Source: Orobanche coerulescens (Eukaryota > Streptophyta > Magnoliopsida > Lamiales > Orobanchaceae). Taken from it: DNA of 64,000 bases. The number at the start of each line of letters is the position of its first letter. The first letter of the stretch is position 1. The stretch covers positions 11,083,001-11,147,000 of the forward strand of contig CM065804.1 of NCBI GenBank assembly GCA_033398695.1, read 5' to 3'. The notes under the pieces are model-generated. The model was not told the origin of the DNA and did not search any database. It was given only the letters and a program-made list of their open reading frames with translations. Positions 54,362 to 64,000 of the stretch are shown here, one piece after another. The position numbers and the translations under genes are program-made.

Positions 54362-55863
54362 CCGATGGGGTGAGAGTAGACCCACAAAAGACAAGCTATT
54401 CGAGACTGGCTACCACCAAAGAATCTGAATGAAGTTCGCAGTTTCTTGGGTCTAGCAGGTTATTACCGACGGTTCATGGAAGGGTTTTCCAAGATTGCCC
54501 AACCGATGACTAACCTGTTGAGGAAGGATAAGAAGTATTTATGGTCAGAGGCATGTCAGTAAAGTTTTGATGAACTCAAGAGTCGATTAATTTCAGCACC
54601 TGTTTTGGTTCTACCAAAAGGAACGGAAGGATTCGTGGTGTATAGTGACGTGTCGAGACAGGGTCTTGGATGTGTACTGATTCAGGAAGGGAAAGTGATT
54701 GCCTATGCATTGAGACAATTGCGACCCTATGAAGTTAACTATTCGACCCATGATTTGGAGCTAGCAGTCGTGGTGTTTGCTTTAAAAATCTGGCGTCACT
54801 ATCTGTACGGAGTTACCTGTCAAATTTTTACTGATCACAAGAGCCTGAAGTTTATTTTTGCTCAGAAGGAGTTGAACATGAGACAGAGAACGTGGCCGGA
54901 ACTAATCAAAGACTATGATATCGAGATCCTTTATCATCTGGGCAAAGCAAATGTGGTTGCCGACGCCTTGAGTCGTAAGATAGTACAGGAGTAGATGCTT
55001 GCCCGCTTGACAGTCCGGAGGGAATTGCAGTTAGAGTTCGTGAGACCAGAAATTGAAGTCTGGTTACAGCATATTCAGGGACAACTCGGCACACTTGATA
55101 TTTCATCATCCCTAGATGACAGAATCAGATCGAAGCAGGTTACGAACCCATTCTTATCTCGAGTTCGGGATGAAGTAACTCAAGGGAAAGCCCCTGGATT
55201 TGTGATCCACGAGGATGAATTAATACGCTTCAGGAATCGAATTTGTGTACCCGTAGACGAAGAGTTTAGGAACTCTATCCTGAGAGAGGCCTATGCTACC
55301 CCGTACTCCATTCACCCAGGATCTAGTAAGATGTATAAGGATTTGAAACAATGTTATTGGTGGGGGAATATGAAGCGTGAAGTTGCAGAGTTCGTTTCGA
55401 GATGTTTAACCTATCAGCAGGTTAAGATTGAGCATCAGCGACCCACAGGAAATGCTGAAACCGCTCCCGATTCCTGAGTGGAAATGGGAGGACATATCGA
55501 TGGATTTTATCACTAGCTTGCCGACGAGTCGTCGAGGGATGAATAGGATTTGGGTGATTGTGGACCGTCTAACCAAATCAGCCCACTTTTTGGAGATTAA
55601 AGACACATGGGAACCCGAGAGATTGGCCCAGCTGTTTATTAAAGAGATTGTAAGGTTACATGGTACCCCTAAGAGTATTGTATCAGATCGTGACGGGCGA
55701 TTCGTGTCTCACTTCTGGAAAGCAGTTCATCGTGCGATGGGCACGCAATTGAACTTCAGTGCGACATTTCATCCGCAAACTGATGGTCAGACTGAAAGGA
55801 CTATCCAAACTATAGAGGATACGTTCAGGGCATGCGCTCTTGATTGGAAGGACGATTGGGAAG
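54362..55863 (+). pseudogene. pol: E1 reverse transcriptase end, RNase H and integrase (continued from 8667)
   Basis: Resumes E1 pol at GVRVDPQK and continues with [21 protein letters not shown]. RNase H follows ([46 protein letters not shown]). Integrase has the HHCC region with the last Cys pair altered (CLTYQQVK), then [20 protein letters not shown] and QTERTIQTIEDTF (the three catalytic acidic residues). Stops lie at about 54560 and 54992 and frameshifts at about 54390 and 55440. Sequence is cut at DDWE by F at 55864. Together with 7375-8667 this is one gene 45.7 kb apart. Confidence 0.9.
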
Positions 55864-57962
55864 TGACACGGTCTTTTGTGTAACTATCGCAAGTGCACGA
55901 TATCGTATCAAGTAGTAAGTGGACTTTTTGAGTCCGGTTTATCGTTCCCACGAGGAAGTTAGGTTATATATCGAATTATACACTATTTATCTATTTATTA
56001 TAGAGATTTAGATGAGTGAAACACACAATTTAAGAGTTTAGTTTGACAATTGCAAGGAAAACGCAATAGTAGTTCTAAAATTTAAGGAAATGAAAGATTG
56101 CACTAATAATAGATTAATAAAAGGGTAAAATGAAATAGTTGGGATTACAAACTTAGTTCATCATTAGTTATAGAAGATGTATAGGAGATCAGTATTTACT
56201 TATTATGTTGTGTAGATTCGATTTTCCTTAAAAAGACGGTTCCTCTTTCGAATGTTAAAACGCCCCTTATATATTGAATCAATCCAATATATTTCTATGT
56301 TGATTGGCTTCAATACATAACATTAGGTTTTATGAAAATAACTCAAAGAATCATTTAAGGTCTAGAGGTATATTTCTATCCCCTAGAACAACTTAGAGTG
56401 AAGATCATTTGATCTAATCAACATATTTTCTTTCGAAATATATGAAGACCATAAATATCATCATTCATTGGCCAAATAAATAAAGATTGGTAAAACAATG
56501 AAAATCACACACAATAATAAGTAATCCATAATAAATCTTTATACAAACTTAAATAATATGACAAACCTTGTTTATAATCCCAACTAAGGATAACTTAGCC
56601 CATGAAGGGTTTATTCAACATATTACAAGCTTGAGTGGCCATTATTAGTTGAAAACGGGAAAGAATTGATATTAACTCCCTTAGTAAATAAAGGAGAAAG
56701 AAGCAATAAACTCCCTCAACAACATAAGCTAAACCACTATTACATACACTCTCAAGAACACAAGTGTGTTCTTCGCACAAAGAAAAATATTACAAAGTAG
56801 GAAAAATATAAGATGAGGGATGATTAATGATGGATCTAAGGGGTCTATTTATACACCTAAAGTCATCTAATAGCTCCAAAACTCCAGCATTATTACATTA
56901 GATCGGATCAAGGCCAGCCATCCTCTCAATAATAGACCAAAAGTATAAAAGATTTAAAAATGATCATACATCTGTCAAGAGTTACGGTCGTAACTGTGAG
57001 GACTTACGGCCGTAACTTTCAGATGTTACGGCCGTAACTTTGCTTCGGCTTTTTGCACATTAGTTGCTGTGAGTTACGGCTGTAACTTTCAGATGTTACG
57101 CCCGTATGGAGTTTCAGACTTTATTTTCAGCCCAGAATTTCTTAGACTTTTGCATTTTCGCCCCAAATCTTCTTTGGATGATAACTTTTGATATATAACT
57201 CTGATTTTGAATCCGGAAAGACTGCCGAACTCATCTCGGAAATCTCTACAACATGAATATATAAAAACTCAATAAAGAGAATATTTATAAACATGTTATT
57301 TCTTGAGTAAATTTGTAATTCAATCCGATTAAGGCTAAATTTACATCTTCATACTATAAACATAAAATTATTAAAATCTAATTAATTTAAAGCAAAAAAC
57401 GAGTAGACTAGCTCATAATTATGGGTAAAATATATCAATACCAATCACGGATAAGTGTATAAAACTGACACTTATCACATCCCCAAACTTGAATTCTTGC
57501 TAGTCCCGAGCAAGACTCTTTATTATTCACGCTCAAAATAAAAATAAAAAATAAGACACAAAGTAAGAAAAATAATACACATACAAATTAAGAAAAATAA
57601 TTAATAGTGTGTCAAGATTCAAAATGCCATTTACACAACAACTAGCTTTATATAGTAGATAGAAATGAATCAAGATTCAAAATAAATCTACTAATGATTT
57701 TGAAGTTAAAACACGGTTTTATTTTTTTAATTCCAAAATGCAAGGTTTCCCCCCAAAGGTTGATTAATTCTTTCCCACTCGTGACACACACGACTCCCTT
57801 TAATGGTTGCTCTCGATCACTCATTTATTTTTCGACTCAATATGAAAAAGAATTTCATCGGCGTCATCAAATATTGTGATTGTTCACGAAATTGAGTGTA
57901 TTGAAGTTCAGCCACCAATTAATTCAAATCTGCTTATAATCTACATCACTTTTAGTGATAGC
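55864..57962 (-). mobile_element. F: Athila-like element, LTR and start of internal region
   Basis: LTR 55864-57477 (TGACACGG to CTTATCA) is related to but clearly diverged from the Athila array LTRs and keeps the 55-bp block seen only in LTR-A. It has TTACGGCCGTAA palindromes and the GGGTCTATTTATACACC TATA region. The polypurine tract (57478-57491) and about 480 bp of 3' internal sequence follow, ending in the first hairpin unit, which is interrupted by G at 57963. It inserted into E1 integrase after GGAAG (55859-55863); the far end lies beyond the window. Confidence 0.88.
56982..57107 (-). promoter_or_regulatory. Phased palindrome array, F LTR
   Basis: TTACGGCCGTAA or one-mismatch copies begin at 56982, 57004 and 57026, and again at 57074 and 57096, every neighbouring pair exactly 22 bp apart. 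The 22-bp phase is thus kept although the rest of the LTR has diverged from the array LTRs. Confidence 0.82.
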
Positions 57963-58692
57963 TGTAACACCCCCAAATCCCATTGGGTTATTACAGTGCC
58001 GTGGACCCCACCTCAGGTGATCCACCAGGCGAACACGACTAAAATACAACAAACTGACCAAAATAGGAAATCACAGACCCTACCATGACGTCCGACATAC
58101 TATCCCGATATGGAATTTCAACGACAAGAATGGGCCTACATGGCCAAAATAAAAATACAACAACGTTCACGAGCCTTGCTCGGATAATACAAAATGACAA
58201 CGACTGAACAAAAATGGAGTACTCCAACTGTCTGACCAACATGAACACCAAAATATCTCGGACTAGTATCGCTCGAATGCCTCGTCGCCATCGTCATGCC
58301 CCTGTGTCTCAACTCTCTCCTCGCAAGTACCTAAAACATGAAAACATGTTCCGCCCCCACGGGGTCAGCCATCCAGTATAATGAATATCAAGTACATGCA
58401 CAACATGATATGCATCCAAAGGCAGAATAAACAGTACAACAATGGTAGTACGAGATGCTCACAAACCAAAGTAAGAATCGAGCATTCGTGGAATATTATG
58501 CCCATGGCATACGATCAATACCTGCTCAATAGGTTAGAACATATGTGCCCAACGGCGAATCATCAATATAGAACACAACAATACATTACCCGAAGGTAAA
58601 TCAATCCAACGCTGAAATAAATAAGGATCACAATGCCCGAAGGCTCAAACGGAAATACCGATACATCACAATGGCCTGAAAGCCCTCAAATT

Positions 58693-58766
58693 AAGCCGCC
58701 AAAATATCACGATGGCACGAAAGCCAATGAAGCCGCCAAAATATCACGATGGCACGAAAGCCGAAC
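58693..58766. repeat. 37-bp tandem pair in G LTR
   Basis: The unit begins AAGCCGCCAAAATATCACGA and occurs twice, 37 bp apart (58693 and 58730). Related motifs GATGGCACGAAAGCC lie inside each unit. Confidence 0.85.
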
Positions 58767-59414
58767 GGCCGAAGTGTAAATCATCACAATCAGATCTCAA
58801 AGAAACAAACTGATATCGAACATACCCCTCGGGCGTATGAAACAATCGATCACAAAATATCGAACACATCCAATCATACATGGTCTGTGAACGATTAACA
58901 TTATGGCTCAAGATGGACATCACAGTACGCCCGATCCGGAAATGTGTCCGTGCACATGTCCACCCCGTATACGGAATCCAGAAATATACGTGGGACAATG
59001 TACCTAATTAGCCTCACGAACTAACGTCTCGTGTGCACGGTCCAATGCGGAAACATCCACGCATGACCATCGTGTGCCTGGCTAAAAATCCTACACAATA
59101 ACCAATCGGCACGCAGATATGATTCAGGATATGTCACGATACAACATGACAACGAAACTCAAAGGATAAGACATCCAAAACAAATCATACGACTCACCAA
59201 GTGAACGATGACACGAATAATGAAAGATCGACACGACCGACAATGTTCGAAACAACCATCCTGGGATCAAAATCCCTAAGGACCAATTAACACGAGCAAC
59301 GATCACAACACAACAGTTCGGGAAAATCCTCAACCTTCAACGATCACAAAATTACCGAGTTCACAAGAATAATAGTGTCTTTGCCTTGAATCGGTCAACA
59401 CGACAATAATAATT

Positions 59415-59690
59415 CAACGGATGGAAATTATCGTTGATAATCCCAATTCAATACTTCGATTACCGTAGAATGGCCAATCGATAACAATTATACAATGGAT
59501 GGGAATTATCTTTTTGACAACGGGTGGAAATTATATTTGATAATCCCAATTCAATATATCGATTACCGTTAGAGCGGACAATCGATAATAATTATACAAC
59601 GGATGGGAATTATCTTTGATAATCCCAATTCAATATATCGATAACCTTCAGAACGGTTAACCGATAACAATTGTACAACGGATGTCTCGG
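59415..59690. repeat. Three diverged tandem units in G LTR
   Basis: Units of roughly 75-105 bp containing GATAATCCCAATTCAATA, a CGAT-rich segment and CAACGGATGGGAATTAT repeat between about 59415 and 59690 with 10-20% divergence. No ORF. Confidence 0.75.
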
Positions 59691-60339
59691 CACCTTTAAT
59701 CGGTTACCGATAACGAAGATGATAATCGAATACGTCGATGCCTTCAATCGGCCAAAACGACATAAATAGAAAAACACTGATATCAATAACGACGATTCAC
59801 AAAAATATCTTGATGGAACATCAATAACAACAATCGATACGTCGATGCCGCGAACCGGCTATCAACAACAATATCTCAAAGGAACATCAATCAATAATAA
59901 CAATCGATATATCGATCATGAACCGCTATCGACAACAATATTACCAACAAGTATCGCAATGCCTTAAATCGGCCATTTACGAACAACAATAATATTTGGC
60001 ATAATTTGCGAAGGGTATCGTATCAAACAATCCCGATATCAATAAAGTCATAAAGAGACCAAGTCTCGGAATGATACACACATTCATACACATACATGAT
60101 AACATTAATCTCATTGACCAGTACAAGTATAAAACTTGCCTCAAACCGAAGGCGAGAAAGTCCTTCCACGATCAACGTCCTACCACGAATCAATCAACGC
60201 GTCCTCCGTCAATCACAAGCACTCGAACAACCTTGAATGAAATACAATTCATTCGATAACACGATATCGACCGAAAACAACACAATAGATAATTCCGATT
60301 CCAACACGAACACATACTATACTCGTATTTATCCGTATA

Positions 60340-60600
60340 CATACGTATATATATAATATATATATATATATTACATATATATATAACATATATACAATAC
60401 AACTCACAATATCTATATATATATATAAATATATATATACTAACACTACACACACACTTCTGTTACATATATATATATAATATACATAACACACAAAACA
60501 CACACACACAATCACGCTATATATATATACATTACAGCTTACACACAGTATATATATATAACAGTATATATATAACACACACAACACACAACACACAACA
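60340..60600. repeat. TA/CA microsatellite tract in G LTR
   Basis: Nearly continuous alternating TA with CA stretches (ACACACAC near 60445-60455, 60490-60510 and 60570-60600). Confidence 0.9.
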
Positions 60601-61337
60601 CAAAGGCTTACCCGGAAAAGTCGATCGGCCGGGCAACCTTCGCCGGAAAAATGTCAAGACTCCGTTCCGCCTTCCGTTCCGGACAAAAACCACCTCCGGC
60701 TGGAAACAACAACGGAACCGCATCCATGGCGGAAACCATGAAGAACGCCGGACGCCCGAGCTCCGTCACGGAAGAAAATGCCGGAATACTTCAGATCGAC
60801 CGGATTTATAATGTCTCCCGACCCGGAAATTCCGATCGGCCGCCGCCGAGCTCCGATCGCCGTCGAGATGTCGGCTCTACCTCGATCGGGAAAAAATGGA
60901 GAAGCTGTGCCTGCTCCGTCTCGCGGAAAAGAAGAAAAAAATGTCGGAACATGTCGGCCGGTTTGCGGCCTTGCGGTTCGGAAATTCCGACCAGCCGCCG
61001 CCGAGCTCCGGTCGTGAGTCGCTGCCGTCGCGAACTCTATCTCGCCGGAAAAATGGAGAAACCGCCCGTCCTCAAGCTTCCGCCTTGCCAAAAAAATGAC
61101 GGAGAGAAGGGAGAGAGAGTGGCGAGAGAAAGATGATGAGGGAAGAAGAAGAAAAAGAAAGGAGAGAGGGAGGAGGAGCTGCCGAGAGGGAGAGAGGGAG
61201 AGAGGGAGATGGTGAGGTGATGATGAGTGAGTGATAATGTATATGTATATATTATACATAAAGTGATAGGTGAGAGGGATAATAATGCATGAGGGAGAGG
61301 GGTTCACGTGAGGGACGTGAAAAGGTGAGGGAGTGAT

Positions 61338-61342
61338 ATATA

Positions 61343-61393
<51 letters not shown>

Positions 61394-61457
61394 GAGGGAA
61401 GGTGGGGGATGAGCTTCACGTGAGGGAGAGGGAGATGATAAAAGGGTGAGTAACTTG

Positions 61458-61490
<33 letters not shown>
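61338..61490. repeat. Two TA microsatellites in the promoter region of G
   Basis: Long TA runs at about 61338-61392 and 61461-61488 lie just downstream (- direction) of the palindrome array, where a TATA element is expected. Confidence 0.9.
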
Positions 61491-61492
<2 letters not shown>

Positions 61493-61558
61493 GATACCCC
61501 AAAGATACCCTCGCCCCGAAAGTTGACCACGAGGAAAGTTCTCACCACCTACCACGCA

Positions 61559-61641
61559 TTACGTACGTAACCTCGGGGCGTAACGTACGCAATCGCAACA
61601 AATTAGCGTACGTAATGCTACACAGGTAGCGTACGCTATGG
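61559..61641 (-). promoter_or_regulatory. Phased GTAC-core palindrome array in G
   Basis: Four copies: TTACGTACGTAA (61559-61570), TAACGTACGCAA, TTAGCGTACGTAA and TAGCGTACGCTA. GTAC centres are at 61563, 61585, 61608 and 61631: spacings 22, 23, 23. The core differs from the GCAC core of E1, although the two LTRs are related. CGTAC is also the core bound by plant SBP/SPL factors, which is only a suggestion. Confidence 0.82.
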
Positions 61642-61829
61642 CTATAAACTTAGCCAAAATTCCAAACTCGCCAAGCAACAACCAAACGACCAATAAAAAT
61701 ATTTCGATCCCGAAATATTCTAATACAATACACATTGTATCGGTCCAAACAACAACACTTGTACAATTCCAAATGAATACGTACAACTCAACAGTAACAC
61801 GAAAAAAAAAATTACCCCCGGATATTACA

Positions 61830-62605
61830 TACTCCCCCCCTTAAAAAGAGTTTCGTCCCCGAAACTCAGGGCGCACAAGTCGGGGCACGGACTATCCATC
61901 AGGATAAGAAAACAACATCTCCAGGAATACTCCTCAATACGATCAATTCCGCCTAAGCAACTGGGCCGACCCCACGGGTCCCCACGTCTCATCTGCCTGA
62001 ACAAGGCGAAAAAAAATCAAGTGATAAAGACACTCAATCAAATGCGAGATTAGCCGAATCATGACTCCTCCGCCAGAGACTAGCCAGGAAGTCGCACCAC
62101 AAAAGATAATAACAACGCACGAATAGTCCTCGGGACCATATCAATCGCGCACCCAAGTCCTCACGACTTGATGTCTCGAATCACAATGAACGATTACCCA
62201 GATCATCACAGAAATCTCGGGTACAGGACCAAAGGGAAAGAAAATCACATCAAATGACTCAAGTGTCAAGATTCTGAGATACAATGATAACAAGATAGAT
62301 CAATAATAAATGGTTCACAACCGCAATATTAAAATACAGACCGAGTCAAACATCAATCCGAGAGACAAGAAAAATACAGATCAAGGCTACATCTCAAATG
62401 TACCCGGAATCCACATTCTCCAGATCATCGAGCTCCTCGATCTCATCGACTCGAGGAAGACCCTAATCTGAACTCGCTACTCCCCCTCGGGTGTCCATAC
62501 CTCTGGCTCCCGAAGCCCGATATGACCCCTTGGATGAAGTACGAACTGAAGTGACAAAATCTCTCGAGGCCCATGAGCTCTCTCGAGGCCTACTGGCACT
62601 AGAAC
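61830..62605 (-). other. Polypurine tract and 3' internal region of G
   Basis: The polypurine tract AAGGGGGGGAGT lies at about 61831-61842 (- strand). The rest is noncoding apart from a short acidic reading stretch (DEIEELDDLENVDSG near 62400-62450) that I cannot assign. No pol motif was found. Confidence 0.6.
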
Positions 62606-63322
62606 TCATGCAGTATTCTGAAGGTGTCCCCACCTCCGACACAGAAAATAAATAATAGCTGGCACCGTACATCGAGTACTCACATGCCCCGCTGAATCAC
62701 AATTAAAACAAATAACAGTCGAACTCGTCGCCTGAGAAGAAAATACTTTCCCAGTACGAAGCCGACTAGAAAATGACCTCTTGGACGTCGGAGCTCGATG
62801 TCCCTCTGAACGAATCGGCATCCTAGTCCTCTCACAGAAGAAACTGAAAGATCCTTCTGAGTAAGCTCCTCGATCGAGAGTTCTGCTCCAAGAGCCTTCT
62901 CGATGAGTTCGCCAAGTGAGTTACAATTGTGATTGAACAACTGTATTCTCAACCGCGGGTTCAACATCTTGTTAAAATACTTGATCTTATCCGCCTCAGT
63001 ACGGATAACAGATGAAGTAAACTGAAAAAGTCCTTGAAACTTCTCAGCAATAACAATAACACCCTCGTTCTCGACAGATTCGGGGTTCAAAACCTCCGAC
63101 AACTTGGCTTCACGAAGTGGAGCCGGATAATACCTCTCTAACATGAGAGTCTTGAACTCGATCCAAACACAATCACGATCGGTGGGTTCTCGAGCACAAC
63201 TCCGAAAATGATTCGTCAGCCACCAAATTATTGGTACGAGGTTTCGGGTGTCGGCCCACTCTGCGGCCTCTACCCCCTCTGTCACGTCCTCTTTCCAGAC
63301 TGAAAGAATAACGTTCGATCAT
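62606..63322 (-). pseudogene. gag: G gag with zinc knuckle, shortened
   Basis: The likely start at 63322 (MIERYSFSLERGRDRGGRGRR) gives the Arg/Gly-rich N terminus. After a frameshift and loss of part of the N-terminal half, the gag core is clear: IEFKTLMLERYYPAPLREAKLSEVLNPES, VIAEKFQGLF, RTEADKIKYFNKMLNPRLRIQLFNHN, LGELIEKALGAE. This aligns with E1 gag (LMLDRYYPGPLREDKLSELLNP, RTEADKIKYFLKRLKPRMRMHLLNHH). Another frame then gives CFNCDSAGHVSTRC, an intact nucleocapsid knuckle, and a second CRRWGHLQNT. It is non-coding as one protein because of at least two frame changes. Confidence 0.85.
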
Positions 63323-63763
63323 GACCACAACACAATTACGACTTAGCGGCCAGAATGCTAGGTCAACGCAAAACACGAGTATACATACTCAACAGATAAA
63401 CGATCACATCGATCACGCTAATCATAGTCGATACAGAGCCCACATGCTCCAAAGCAATTAATCATAAATCAATCGCACCCGATCGTCACATACAAGTGTC
63501 AACAAGACAGGTTTAATCAATGACATAATGCATGTATGCACATAAAAGAGAATAGAGTCCTTACACAGGTCATACGAAGCTTCGAGGTCTTGCGATACTA
63601 GTCTTCACTGACGACGACTCGATGAAAGAATGACTCATACAGTCGTCCAACTATCACGACTCACAAAACCCGACTGTCCAGATTGTCATAACCTGACAGC
63701 TCCGCTACTACCGCCTTGGTAGAGCCACATAACACACAAGCCAGGGTTTCTCACAACCCAAAG
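63323..63763 (-). other. Leader between G primer site and gag
   Basis: About 440 bp without ORF, similar in length to the leader of E1. Confidence 0.6.
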
Positions 63764-63776
63764 GCTCTGATACCAT
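63764..63776 (-). other. Primer-binding site of G (tRNA-iMet)
   Basis: On the - strand TGGTATCAGAGCC matches the complement of initiator tRNA-Met over 12 bases, close to the end of the 5' LTR at 63781. Confidence 0.9.
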
Positions 63777-63780
63777 CTTC

Positions 63781-64000
63781 TGTAACACCCCCAAATCCCA
63801 TTGGGTTATTACAGTGCCGTGGACCCCACCTCAGGTGATCCACCAGGCGAACACGACTAAAATACAACAAACTGACCAAAATAGGAAATCACAGACCCTA
63901 CCATGACGTCCGACATACTATCCCGATATGGAATTTCAACGACAAGAATGGGCCTACATGGCCAAAATAAAAATACAACAACGTTCACGAGCCTTGCTCG
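63781..64000 (-). repeat. 5' LTR of G, first 220 bp (continues past window)
   Basis: Identical over its visible length to 57963-58182. Confidence 0.95.

Larger units (their letters stand above)
2381..55863 (+). mobile_element. E1: Ty3/gypsy chromovirus (Tekay/Del-like), decayed, interrupted
   Basis: E1 reads LTR (2381-5703), primer site, gag, protease and reverse transcriptase (to 8667), then jumps to 54362, where the same polyprotein continues through RNase H and integrase to 55863. The break at 8667/54362 is an exact Athila insertion with CCGAT target duplication. A second Athila-like element (F) enters at 55864, so the integrase end, chromodomain and 3' LTR lie outside the window. Stops and frameshifts throughout show it is dead. 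Its LTR and gag match element G at the right end of the window, a gag-only relative. Assignment to Tekay/Del rests on the iMet primer site, long LTR, double zinc knuckle and RT sequence; its chromodomain is not visible. Confidence 0.88.
57963..61829 (-). repeat. 3' LTR of G (3.9 kb)
   Basis: TGTAACACCCCC to GGATATTACA. In - orientation it reads: GTAC-core palindrome array (61559-61640), TA microsatellites, a CT-rich leader (about 61094-61215), a GC-rich segment with a repeated CCGCCGCCGAGCTCCG-like motif (60620-61090), TA/CA microsatellites (60340-60600), then AT-rich sequence with minisatellites (59415-59690 and 58693-58766). The long frames over 60620-61310 on both strands follow simple-sequence bias and are not called as genes. 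Confidence 0.88.
57963..64000 (-). mobile_element. G: gag-only Ty3/gypsy relative of E1 (non-autonomous), runs off the window
   Basis: 3' LTR 57963-61829, internal region of only 1951 bp, 5' LTR starting 63781. The 220 bp of 5' LTR visible is identical to the start of the 3' LTR, so insertion is recent. The internal region has the iMet primer site, a gag, a leader and polypurine tract, but no protease, reverse transcriptase or integrase. LTR and gag resemble E1, so E1-type enzymes could have mobilised it. It sits in the hairpin repeat of F. Confidence 0.88.

Noticed and set aside
54605..55883. A separate short retrotransposon between Athila copies
   Set aside because: It joins in frame, through a perfect CCGAT duplication, to E1 reverse transcriptase at 8667.
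60651..61310. Long ORFs on both strands (161 and 217 codons)
   Set aside because: The region is GC-rich simple sequence in the leader part of the G LTR; both strands are open because of composition, and no domain is visible.

Overview
The window is plant nuclear heterochromatin built almost entirely of LTR retrotransposons inserted inside one another. The evidence is Ty3/gypsy chromoviruses of the Tekay/Del type (tRNA-iMet primer sites, double zinc knuckles, C-terminal chromodomain), Athila elements (tRNA-Asp-type primer site, DLGAS protease), a Ty1/copia element with an extra 3' ORF (Sirevirus-like) and a hAT-type MITE. No ordinary host gene, rRNA or tRNA is visible. An angiosperm with a large, repeat-rich genome is implied; the species cannot be told from the sequence.

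Nesting, outermost first. (H) A Tat-like LTR and gag remnant (about 1000-2380) is entered by E1, a decayed + strand chromovirus: LTR 2381-5703 (carrying a hAT MITE at 4227-4821), gag-pol 6152-8667, continued at 54362-55863. E1 reverse transcriptase is split by an Athila array (8668-54361, target duplication CCGAT) of three LTRs and two internal regions. The left Athila LTR is split by chromovirus C (9058-39957, - strand, target duplication CTCTT). C carries chromovirus D (11162-20029, +) in its chromodomain tail and copia element E in its integrase (5' LTR 20827-21958, internal 21959-29511, plus a separate solo LTR 32691-33825 with target duplication GCCTG). About 4.3 kb (17653-21958) is repeated at 29512-33825. 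E1 integrase is cut again by another Athila-like element F (from 55864), itself cut by G (57963 to beyond the window end), a gag-only relative of E1.

Two things stand out. First, both Athila internal regions keep gag-protease, but reverse transcriptase, RNase H and integrase are missing. In their place is an intronless, frameshifted copy of a LONELY GUY (LOG) cytokinin-activating phosphoribohydrolase, with a TATA box and leader-like sequence before it. The layout recalls oncogene-transducing retroviruses, with a plant hormone gene as cargo.

Second, every well-resolved Ty3/gypsy-type LTR here (E1, C, D, Athila, F, G) has, just upstream of its likely TATA box, a cluster of short family-specific palindromes repeated every 21-24 bp, about two helical turns. 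The palindromes differ in sequence between families but the layout is the same.

Working relations: D and C keep most pol domains but with stops and frameshifts. E1 and G look like an autonomous / non-autonomous pair. The Athila copies would need enzymes supplied from elsewhere. Many differences between repeated copies fall at CAG/CTG trinucleotides and may be consensus errors at methylated sites, so single-base frameshifts should be treated cautiously.
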